From Gemmatimonadales bacterium (lineage in GTDB: Bacteria; Gemmatimonadota; Gemmatimonadetes; Longimicrobiales; Gaopeijiaceae), in NCBI GenBank assembly GCA_007695225.1, contig REED01000151.1, positions 1-36,105 on the forward strand: DNA of 36,105 bases. The letters are read 5' to 3'. The notes under the pieces were generated by a model. The model had not been told where the DNA came from, did no database searches, and worked only from the letters and a program-made list of their open reading frames with translations. Below, piece after piece: positions 1 to 7,108 of the stretch. Positions within the stretch are counted from its first letter, which is position 1. Each line of letters begins with the position of its first letter. Position numbers and translations under genes: made by a program.

Positions 1-1831
1 GGTCCGCGCGGGTGGCTCGGTCCGGGCGGTATCCCGGTCCCCGGACGAAACGTCCAGGGCGGAGGGACGTGGCTTCCCCGTCGCGGATCACCGCCTCCCC
101 GTTGACGAAGACGTGGACCATCCCCTCCGCCAACTGGTGGGGACGCTGAAACGTGCTTCGTTCTTCCACCCTCACCGGATCGAAAACCACCAGGTCGGCG
201 AAGAACCCCTCCCGGACCTGGCCCCGCTCCCGCAGCCCGATACGTTCTGCCACCGCCCAGGAGGACTTTCGCACCGCGTCTTCAAGGGTTAGGACGCCTT
301 CGTCCCGGACATACTGTCCCAGAATCCTGGGATAGGTGCCATAGGCCCGGGGGTGGGGTTGCCCCCCGGCGCCGCTGGGATTCCACCCGCTCCCGTCGGT
401 CCCGAACTTGATCCAGGGGAGGGCGAGCTTCCGCCGGACATTTTCCTCACCCATGGCGAAGTAGATCATTCCCACCCGGGTGCGGTCCCGGAGGACCAGG
501 TCCATGGCCACCTCCTCCCAGTCACGCCCCGTCTCCTCCGCCACCTCTGCCAAGCTCTTTCCGATCCAACGGACGTGGTCGGGGTTGGACACCGAGGAAA
601 TGAAACTTCCCTCTGGGGTGGCCAACCGGCACCAGTTCTCCCATCGGGTGGGTGGACCCGTCATCTCCGCCCGGATGCGCGCCCGAGCCTCGGTGTCGGA
701 CAGGTTCCGGTACAGGCCTCCATCGGCCTGGACCCATGGAGGAAAACAGGCGGTGAGGCCGGTGGAGGCAGCGGTGTAGGGATACATCCCGGCGCTCACA
801 TCGAGCCCCTCCTCCCGTGCGGCCTCGATCCGACGGATCACCTCTTCGGTCAGCCACCAGTTGTCTACCCCGGCCACCTTCAGGTGGAAGATCTCCACCG
901 GAGCGCTGGAGCGCCGCCCGATCTCCATCGCCTCCTCCAGGGACTCCAGGATGTGGTACGACTCACTTCGCATGTGGGTGATGTAGACGCCGCCATACTC
1001 GGCCACCACCCGTGAGATCTCCACCAACTCCTCCATCCCGGCAAAGGCCCCCGGAGGATAGATGAGCGCCGTGGCCACACCGAAGGCCCCATCGCCCATG
1101 GCCCGGGCCGTCACCGCCCGCATGGTGTCCACCTCCGCCGGCGAGGGCGTTCGCTCCGACATCCCCAGGGCATACCGCCGGACCGTGGTTCCCCCCAGGA
1201 AGGACCCCACATTGAGGGCCACCCCTCCTGCCTCCATCTCCTCGAGCCAGGCCCCGAACCGGGTCCACTCCCGGGCCCGGCGCACAGCGGTGGTGTCCCC
1301 CCGGTCCACCGCACCCAGAACCCTCTGATTGACGGGAGCAGGGGTGTTGGACTCGCCCATGATCTCGGTGGTGACGCCCTGGAAGATCTTCGAGAGGGCG
1401 GATCCATCCCTCAGGTAGGCCTCGTCGGATTGGCCATTCAGGTCGATGAAGCCCGGGGCCAACGTGAGCCCCGAGATGTCCAGTACCTCCCGGGCCTCGG
1501 CGAGATCGGCCGTGCCCGCTGGTACCACCCGAACCACCCGGTCCCCCCGGATCCCCACATCGGCCAGACGCCCGGGGTGACCGGTTCCATCCACGAGCCG
1601 TCCCCCGACGAGGAGGAGGTCCAACGGCTCGGTGGAGGTCAGTGCGGCCCATGCCGCCTCGGAGAGATCCGGTGCCGCCGCCACGATGGCGGAAAGAGCC
1701 ACATCCACAGAACCCACGCCGGAACCAAATCCCCGGTCCAGAGGCCATGCCAGGGAAGCGCCGCCGCGCGGTGCAGCAGCCAGCAGGCCGAGGAGGAAGA
1801 GCGCCAGGAGGGCGGGAAGGGTACGTGTCAT
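1..1831 (-). CDS. Secreted N-acyl-D-amino-acid deacylase-like amidohydrolase (3' end beyond window)
   Basis: The reading frame is open from an ATG at 1831 to the left edge (610 codons), so the C-terminus is missing. Residues 1-25 look like a signal peptide (basic start, Leu/Ala-rich core). The body matches the D-aminoacylase branch of the amidohydrolase superfamily: APGFID near 126-130, GVTTEIMGE near 152-160, THMRSE near 285-290, EIFHLKVAG, and GTDGSG followed by HPRAYGTYPRILG. These enzymes hydrolyse N-acyl-D-amino acids. The HxH metal motif that normally follows FID is replaced: the text reads FIDLNGQSD, with Asn132 and Gln134 in the histidine positions, and the cysteine region (GNCG in the family) reads GESN. 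The later His, His and Asp ligands remain, so activity may be altered. The start overlaps the stop of the GNAT gene by ATGA (1828-1831), so this is the last visible gene of the operon. Family is clear; substrate is inferred. Confidence 0.82.
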   Translation of the reverse strand, partial: MTRTLPALLALFLLGLLAAAPRGGASLAWPLDRGFGSGVGSVDVALSAIVAAAPDLSEAAWAALTSTEPLDLLLVGGRLVDGTGHPGRLADVGIRGDRVVRVVPAGTADLAEAREVLDISGLTLAPGFIDLNGQSDEAYLRDGSALSKIFQGVTTEIMGESNTPAPVNQRVLGAVDRGDTTAVRRAREWTRFGAWLEEMEAGGVALNVGSFLGGTTVRRYALGMSERTPSPAEVDTMRAVTARAMGDGAFGVATALIYPPGAFAGMEELVEISRVVAEYGGVYITHMRSESYHILESLEEAMEIGRRSSAPVEIFHLKVAGVDNWWLTEEVIRRIEAAREEGLDVSAGMYPYTAASTGLTACFPPWVQADGGLYRNLSDTEARARIRAEMTGPPTRWENWCRLATPEGSFISSVSNPDHVRWIGKSLAEVAEETGRDWEEVAMDLVLRDRTRVGMIYFAMGEENVRRKLALPWIKFGTDGSGWNPSGAGGQPHPRAYGTYPRILGQYVRDEGVLTLEDAVRKSSWAVAERIGLRERGQVREGFFADLVVFDPVRVEERSTFQRPHQLAEGMVHVFVNGEAVIRDGEATSLRPGRFVRGPGYRPDRATRAD

Positions 1832-2730
1832 CCCCAGGAGCCTGTCGACGTCATGGGGTCCGGCCGCACCAGGAGGTACCGGGCGCAGGGTTCCTCTGCC
1901 CGCCCCAGGAGCGCCCGCACTTCCCATCCCCGGGAGAGGTAATGGGTGAGAGCCTTCCGGGTGGCTTCCCGCCAGCGGATGGCCAGTTCCGGCCGATGGG
2001 CTTTCAACTCCTGGATATGGGTGGGAACCGCCACCAGGAGCCGGGGCTGGTCGAGGTGGAGACAGGGCTGGTCCGGCGCCGGGAGATCTCCCAGGAATTC
2101 CATGCCCAGCGCCTCCCCTGCATCGGATTCGGACGCGCTCTCGTCCGGGGCCGCCCTCTCCTCCCCGTCCCCATTGCCGCCCGGGCGGTCCGGGTCCAGC
2201 AGGGCCTTCACGTGGGGCGCATCCAATTCCCAATCGGCAACGAACCGATCAGTGCCGATCCCCTCGTGGAGGGGGGAGGTGGAGGTCCCGTACATCTCCT
2301 CAACGTAGCGCCGCACCCGGACCCCCAGCCGGTTCAGGTTCAGATGGGCGTTCCGGGATTCCAAAGGGTCGAAACTCCAGTACATCCGCAGGACACCGAG
2401 GCGGAGGAGGCGGTCCCTCTGATGGAGCTTGAGAGCCCGGGCCAACCCCCGTCCCCGAGCCTCCCTTCGCACCGCCAGCATGTCGGACCAATGGGCCAAC
2501 CGCCCGTCCTCCAGCCCAGTGAGGCCGAAGACGAATCCCACCGGCTCCTTGTCTCCTTCCACGAAGGCGCCCGCCACCACACCCCCGAATCGGGCCGCGA
2601 TCCCCAGGATGGCGGTGGGCACCCGCTCCGCGAATCCCTCCCCCCACACCACCTCCTGGAGACGCACGCAAGCGGCGAATTCCTCGTGGGTCGAAAGATC
2701 CCGGATGTTAAACGGCCGTGGTTCCTTCAT
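1828..2730 (-). CDS. GNAT-fold acetyltransferase, COG3375 type
   Basis: A 300-residue protein whose first 190 residues match the COG3375 predicted acetyltransferases. The acetyl-CoA pyrophosphate loop is visible as RREARGRGLARAL near 88-100. The family block MYWSFDPLESRNAHLNLN follows near 125-140, then RRYVEEMYG and SPLHEGIGTDRF. The C-terminal third is less conserved and may be an extra substrate domain. COG3375 proteins have no settled substrate, but acyl transfer to an amino acid or dipeptide would fit the neighbours, a DUF1611-like protein and two amidohydrolase/peptidase genes. The ATG at 2730 overlaps the upstream stop by ATGA (2727-2730), and its own stop overlaps the next start the same way, implying translational coupling on both sides. 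Confidence 0.85.
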   Translation of the reverse strand: MKEPRPFNIRDLSTHEEFAACVRLQEVVWGEGFAERVPTAILGIAARFGGVVAGAFVEGDKEPVGFVFGLTGLEDGRLAHWSDMLAVRREARGRGLARALKLHQRDRLLRLGVLRMYWSFDPLESRNAHLNLNRLGVRVRRYVEEMYGTSTSPLHEGIGTDRFVADWELDAPHVKALLDPDRPGGNGDGEERAAPDESASESDAGEALGMEFLGDLPAPDQPCLHLDQPRLLVAVPTHIQELKAHRPELAIRWREATRKALTHYLSRGWEVRALLGRAEEPCARYLLVRPDPMTSTGSWG

Positions 2731-3773
2731 GCGGGCGGCAGAGCCTCCATCAGACGTCGGTCCAACTCCGGAAGATTGTGCTTCCGCCGTAGGTCCAGAA
2801 CCGGGAGATCAGTGAGGCGGTTGGCCAACTGCACACCGGCCTCGGTGTTGGCGGTGGTCCCCGTGACCAGGTCCGGGCGAAAACCATAGGCATGGACGGC
2901 CCCGAGCACAGCGTACGGGTCCGAGGCGCACAGGACGGAGAGAGCGACCAGGGGTCGCAGAGCGTCCACCGCCAGGTCGCCGTTGTAGGGCTCCAGGGGC
3001 GAGGCCCCCACTTCAACCACCGCCACGTCCACCGCCACCTCGGCCATGTGCGCCAGGAGGAGATCCAGCACCTCCGTGTAGATCACCGGGGAGCAGTGGG
3101 TGGAGGGGATGCCTGCGTCCACGAAGTCCAGGATGGCGTCGGCGCCGGCGTCCTTCATCCCCAGGATATCGCGGTACCGTCCAGCCCCCGCCACCTTGGC
3201 CCCCAACACCTTCCGCCCCAAGGCCTTGAGCCTCCGGATGATGATCCGGGCGGCTGTGGTCTTTCCCGCAGACATGGAGGTTCCCAGGAGCAGGACCACC
3301 GGCGTTCGGAAGGAGCGGCGCTCCAGGGGCCGGCGCGCCTGTTGCGCCATGGTCAGCTTTTCACCGCCCACCAGCACATGTCCGGCATATCGCAGCGAAA
3401 CGGGTTCAGGGATCAGGGTGGAGAGGGAGCGCACCTTCCCCATGAGTCCCCCCGACGTGAGGAGGTCCATGACCCCGTCCTCCCCCACGTCCTCCCAGGA
3501 ACCGGTGGCCTCCAGGGTAGCGAAGCGACTTCCGAAGGCACCCACCAGGAGATCCCCCTCCGTCACTTCGATCATCCGGCCGCTGGGGAGTTCGGCCTGT
3601 CCCCCCGCCCGCCGACCCAGAACTTCACCGGCCACGTAGTCCCCGGTGGACCAATCTTCCCGGGGAAGGACTGCGAGTTGGAAGGGTCTCTCCTCCAGTC
3701 CGGCGATACGGGTCATGGAGGTGAGGAGACACAAAGGGCCGGGATGGCTCGCCCCGGATGAGGGGAGACTCAC
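2727..3773 (-). CDS. P-loop protein of the DUF1611/COG3367 type (DgcN-like)
   Basis: A 348-residue protein. An N-terminal domain (about 20-155) precedes a P-loop domain with GTSMSAGKTT at 164-173. This long form of the loop, with five residues between the glycines, is the type seen in BioD and in DUF1611 proteins (GTDxxxGK). Later blocks AVVEVGASPLEPYNGD and CASDPYAV fit the same fold. Characterised DUF1611 members (DgcN) N-acylate D-glutamate in a D-Glu catabolic route, so an N-acyltransferase role on a D-amino acid is a reasonable inference; no enolase-type racemase partner (DgcA) lies in this window. The GTG start at 3773 is chosen because it overlaps the M20 stop by GTGA (3770-3773). Met20 (3716) is an alternative but has no Shine-Dalgarno sequence. 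Confidence 0.7.
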   Translation of the reverse strand: MSLPSSGASHPGPLCLLTSMTRIAGLEERPFQLAVLPREDWSTGDYVAGEVLGRRAGGQAELPSGRMIEVTEGDLLVGAFGSRFATLEATGSWEDVGEDGVMDLLTSGGLMGKVRSLSTLIPEPVSLRYAGHVLVGGEKLTMAQQARRPLERRSFRTPVVLLLGTSMSAGKTTAARIIIRRLKALGRKVLGAKVAGAGRYRDILGMKDAGADAILDFVDAGIPSTHCSPVIYTEVLDLLLAHMAEVAVDVAVVEVGASPLEPYNGDLAVDALRPLVALSVLCASDPYAVLGAVHAYGFRPDLVTGTTANTEAGVQLANRLTDLPVLDLRRKHNLPELDRRLMEALPPA

Positions 3774-5026
3774 GAGGATCTCGTCCTCGATCCCTCACCC
3801 TCCTCCAGACCCGGCACCACGCCCGTGGTGGGGAGACGGGGAAGGGGCGGGGCGGGAAGGAGGAGGAGTCCCGCCAGAAGCGCACATCGCTCCAGGGTCC
3901 GATCCACCTCCACGAACTCATGCAGGGCATGGGCCCCATCGCCCACGGCCCCGAGACCATCCAGGGTGGGAGTGAATTGGCTGGTGGTGTTCCCATCCGA
4001 CCCCCCCCCGGCTCGGCCTTCCTCCAGGGGCACCCCCATGGCCTCTCCCAACTCCTGGGCCGCTTGCCAGAGCAGGCGATTCCCCGGTGTCCTCTCCAGG
4101 GGGGGGCGGTCCACACTCCCCTCCACCTCGAGGGTGGTCCCGGGGGTCACCGATTCGATGGCCCGGATCTGCTCGCCAACCCAGATCCCTTCCTCCATGG
4201 TGTTCACCCGCACATCCACCACGGCCTCCGCCGCAGCCGCCACCACGTTCGACCGCGTGCCGCCTCGGATCTCCCCCACATTCACGGAGATCCCCCGTTC
4301 GAAATCAGTGATGGCATGGAGGCGCTGGATCACCAGGGCCAGTTCCTGGATGGCGCTGGCCCCTTCCTGCGGCGCCAGGCCGGCGTGGGAGCCCTTCCCC
4401 TTGACCCGGATCACGAAGCGTCCAACCCCCTTGCGGGCGGTCTTGATCTTCCCGTCGGGATCCAGTGCCGGCTCCAGGACGAAGGCCCGGGACGCTCCCC
4501 GGGAAAGGCGCAGGATGTGGCGCTCCGATTCCTGGCTCCCGATCTCCTCGTCGGAGTTCACCAGGACGACGGGCTCCACCTCGGGCTCCAGGGAGAGGTC
4601 CTTGAGGACACGGAGAGCGAAGACGATGTGGGTCAGTCCCGCCTTCATGTCGAACACCCCGGGACCCCTGACGACCGACCCGTCGAACGCCACGGGCATC
4701 CGGTTCAGGGTGCCCATGGGCCAGACGGTATCGGAGTGACCGATGAGGAGCTGGAAACGGGGAGAACTCCGCCATCCACTCCCGCCCCGGGCCATGAGCA
4801 GTCCTCCGGTGATCCGCCCAGGCACCCGGCGAACCCGGAAGCCCAACTCCTCCAGGCTCCATCCCATGAGATCCAGTACGTGGGCCTGGCTCTCCGGAAC
4901 GAGGGAGGGGGATTCCACCAGGGCCAAACGCTCCAGAAACCCCACCCACTCTTCCCGACGCGCGTGGACCCGCTCCAGGATGTCCGCCTGGGGGATGTGG
5001 CCGGTTTCCAGCGGAGGAAGCTCCAT
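3770..5026 (-). CDS. M20 family metallopeptidase, carboxypeptidase G2/ArgE-like
   Basis: A 418-residue co-catalytic zinc peptidase. Ligand and catalytic residues are all visible: His97 in IGHSDTV with Asp99, Asp126 (FDMKAG), Glu160-Glu161 (NSDEEIG), Glu185 (LEPAL) and the C-terminal His in GDGAHALHE. The dimerisation domain lies near 195-310 with GKGSHAGLAP. The pattern resembles carboxypeptidase G2 and N-acyl-amino-acid deacylases, which remove glutamate or acyl groups. The frame stays open upstream to 5353, but that extension is Trp/Ser/Arg-rich, runs over the flavin reductase gene and has no family match. The ATG at 5026 follows AGAGG at a good distance and lies 10 bases after the flavin reductase stop. 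In this operon it could release the L-amino acid from an N-acyl intermediate (inference). Confidence 0.88.
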   Translation of the reverse strand: MELPPLETGHIPQADILERVHARREEWVGFLERLALVESPSLVPESQAHVLDLMGWSLEELGFRVRRVPGRITGGLLMARGGSGWRSSPRFQLLIGHSDTVWPMGTLNRMPVAFDGSVVRGPGVFDMKAGLTHIVFALRVLKDLSLEPEVEPVVLVNSDEEIGSQESERHILRLSRGASRAFVLEPALDPDGKIKTARKGVGRFVIRVKGKGSHAGLAPQEGASAIQELALVIQRLHAITDFERGISVNVGEIRGGTRSNVVAAAAEAVVDVRVNTMEEGIWVGEQIRAIESVTPGTTLEVEGSVDRPPLERTPGNRLLWQAAQELGEAMGVPLEEGRAGGGSDGNTTSQFTPTLDGLGAVGDGAHALHEFVEVDRTLERCALLAGLLLLPAPPLPRLPTTGVVPGLEEGEGSRTRSS

Positions 5027-5036
5027 GATCCTCTGG

Positions 5037-5645
5037 CTAACGGCTGAAGTCGGCGGGGAAGGGAAAGACCCGGGTCTCAGAGATCTCCGCGAAGCGCCCA
5101 GGGTGAAGATAGGCCAGCAGGGGTGCGTTCCGGATCTGTTCAGTGTCGCCCCGGTCCGAGGTCCGAAGAGCGTCGGACCGGACCCTGGCGGCCACGATGC
5201 GACCCGCGATGAGGCTGTTCGGACCGAACCCGTCCACCACCTTCTCCAGTTCGCACTCCAGCTGTACATACGCATCCCGGAGGAAGATCCCCTCCACCAC
5301 CCGGGCGGACTCGGTAGGGAGCAGATCCAAGGCGGGGACACTGCCCTCGGCATCCCGGCGCTGGGCCGTGAGACTCGTCACCACCAACTGGTCGGGACGA
5401 GGGTAGCTCACCGTGAACGCGCCCGATTCCCGGGCGTTGTGGTAGGTGGCGTGCCGGGGGGTGCAGACGAACCCGAAATAGTTCTCCCATCCCAGGGGGA
5501 ACGCCATGTGCTTCGGGGCCAGGTCGAAACCCTCCCCTTCCCGGGTTCCCACCACCACGAGGGGACTTACCAGGAAGAAGCGCTCCCACACCGGCTGGAC
5601 CGGATCCAGTTCCACCCACGCCTTGTCGCCTGTCTCCTCAGACAT
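5037..5645 (-). CDS. Flavin reductase-like protein (FMN-binding split barrel)
   Basis: A 202-residue protein with the flavin reductase family pattern: PLVVVGTREGEGFDLAPK near 28-45, AFPLG, YFGFVCTPRHATYHNARE near 57-74 (the stretch that contacts FMN), FTVSYPRPDQ, and late SLIAGRIVAARV. Proteins of this family bind FMN in the split barrel and reduce it with NAD(P)H, or act as stand-alone flavoproteins. The ATG shares its A with the glcF stop (TGATG, 5643-5647). It sits between the FAD-dependent glycolate-oxidase-like genes and the amino-acid genes, so it may be an accessory redox protein; its true partner cannot be read from the sequence. Confidence 0.82.
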   Translation of the reverse strand: MSEETGDKAWVELDPVQPVWERFFLVSPLVVVGTREGEGFDLAPKHMAFPLGWENYFGFVCTPRHATYHNARESGAFTVSYPRPDQLVVTSLTAQRRDAEGSVPALDLLPTESARVVEGIFLRDAYVQLECELEKVVDGFGPNSLIAGRIVAARVRSDALRTSDRGDTEQIRNAPLLAYLHPGRFAEISETRVFPFPADFSR

Positions 5646-7108
5646 CAGGACCTCCCCCCTTTGGTGCCGATGCGGCCCCGGAGTCCATAGAAACCCGCTC
5701 TCCGGTAGCTCTCGTCCAGCAGTTCAATAGGATGGCAGACCCCGGGAACCCCGTCCACCCCCTTCCCATCAAGGCGAAGCATGGCCCCGATCTGCATGGC
5801 GCACCCCGGATTTCCCGTGGTGACGAGTGGTGCCCCCGTCTCCCGGACGGCTTCGGCCTTGTCCCGTCCGATGCTTCCCCCCAGCTCGGGATGGGTGAGG
5901 CCGTAGATCCCCGCGCCCCCGCAGCACTCCGCCCCGTCCCGGACCTCGGTGACCTCAAGCCCCGGAATGGCGTTCAGGACTCGGAGGGGGGGCGTCACCA
6001 CCCGCTGGGCGTGGAGCAGATGACAGGGGGGATCGTACGCCACCCGGCCCTCCACGGGGGCCCCGGAGCGGGGGGTCCGGCCGTTCCCCGCCAGGACCTG
6101 GGAGATGTCCAGGACCCGCGCCCCCAGGACCCGGGCCCGATCCTTCCATTGGGCATCGTCCGCCAGCAAATCGCCGTACTCCTTCATCGCCGCGCCGCAC
6201 CCTGCTGCATTCACCGCCACCTCGTCCACGCCGGCCGCTTCGAAGGCGGCGATGTTCCGTCGGGCCATTTCCCGGGCTCCATCGAGGGCTCCGGCATGGG
6301 CATGGAGGGCCCCGCAGCATCCCTGGCCAGGCACCTGGACCACCTGGAAGCCGTTGGCCTCAAGGACCCGGATCGTCGCCTGGTTCACCCGGTGGAAGAG
6401 CCCATCCTGGACGCATCCCATGAGGACCCCAACCCGCGTTCCCTTCCCCGGGGGAGCATCCGGAGAAGCAGTCCCCACCGATTCCCCGCCCAGGGCCGGC
6501 GCCTCCTCCAGCCCATTCGGGAACACCGGCTCCGATGCCGCCAGCATGGCCATCCCGAATCGTGCCTGGCCGGCCAGCCCCTGGGATGGAAGATGCCGGG
6601 CCAGGAGTCGGGGGAGTCGGGTCCGCCGGAGGATCCGACTCAACGCCATCCAGATTCGGAAGGGGATGGGGCGCTCCACCAGTCCCAGGAGGAGGCGGGT
6701 GCCCCGGTCCGCGGGACGGGCCTCCCGGGCCACCGCCCGAGCCCGCTCCAGAAGGTACCCGTACTCCACCCCTGAGGGACAGACCGTTTCACATGCCCGG
6801 CACCCCAGACAGCGATCCAGGTGGAGCTGGAAGGCGGGAGAGCCCGGGTCCAGCCGTCCCTCGGACACCGCCCCCATGAGGTGGAGTCGCCCCCGGGGAG
6901 AATCGGCCTCGTCCCCCAGCCGGATGTAGGTGGGGCAGGCCGGGAGACAGAAGCCGCAGTGGACGCAGTGGTCCAGCTGCGACCCCACGGCTCCCAACGC
7001 GTGGGAAAGGGCTCCCTCGGGGCCACCGCCTGGAAGGTCTGCACCCACCCCATGCTCACCCTGGCCACCACGGCCACCACGGCCACCCGCCCCACTGGAC
7101 CGCGTCAT
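5645..7108 (-). CDS. glcF: Glycolate oxidase iron-sulfur subunit GlcF-like
   Basis: A 487-residue protein. Two 4Fe-4S ferredoxin motifs are plain: Cys48-x2-Cys51-x2-Cys54-x3-Cys58 and Cys100-x2-Cys103-x2-Cys106-x3-Cys110. Two CCG domains follow, with GQGCCGALHAHAG and GAECCGGAGIYG, which is the GlcF/LutA/HdrD architecture. It would pass electrons from the FAD subunit to the quinone pool at the membrane. The start at 7108 was chosen because ATGA (7105-7108) overlaps the stop of the glcD-glcE gene; the frame is open further up to 7258, but that part is low-complexity Pro/Gly/Ser and lies inside the upstream gene. Substrate may be glycolate, D-lactate or another 2-hydroxy acid. Confidence 0.9.
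   Translation of the reverse strand: MTRSSGAGGRGGRGGQGEHGVGADLPGGGPEGALSHALGAVGSQLDHCVHCGFCLPACPTYIRLGDEADSPRGRLHLMGAVSEGRLDPGSPAFQLHLDRCLGCRACETVCPSGVEYGYLLERARAVAREARPADRGTRLLLGLVERPIPFRIWMALSRILRRTRLPRLLARHLPSQGLAGQARFGMAMLAASEPVFPNGLEEAPALGGESVGTASPDAPPGKGTRVGVLMGCVQDGLFHRVNQATIRVLEANGFQVVQVPGQGCCGALHAHAGALDGAREMARRNIAAFEAAGVDEVAVNAAGCGAAMKEYGDLLADDAQWKDRARVLGARVLDISQVLAGNGRTPRSGAPVEGRVAYDPPCHLLHAQRVVTPPLRVLNAIPGLEVTEVRDGAECCGGAGIYGLTHPELGGSIGRDKAEAVRETGAPLVTTGNPGCAMQIGAMLRLDGKGVDGVPGVCHPIELLDESYRRAGFYGLRGRIGTKGGRS

Noticed and set aside
5027..5353. Upstream extension of the M20 peptidase frame
   Set aside because: It overlaps the flavin reductase gene, has skewed Trp/Ser/Arg content and no family match; the ATG at 5026 has a Shine-Dalgarno and a family-like start.
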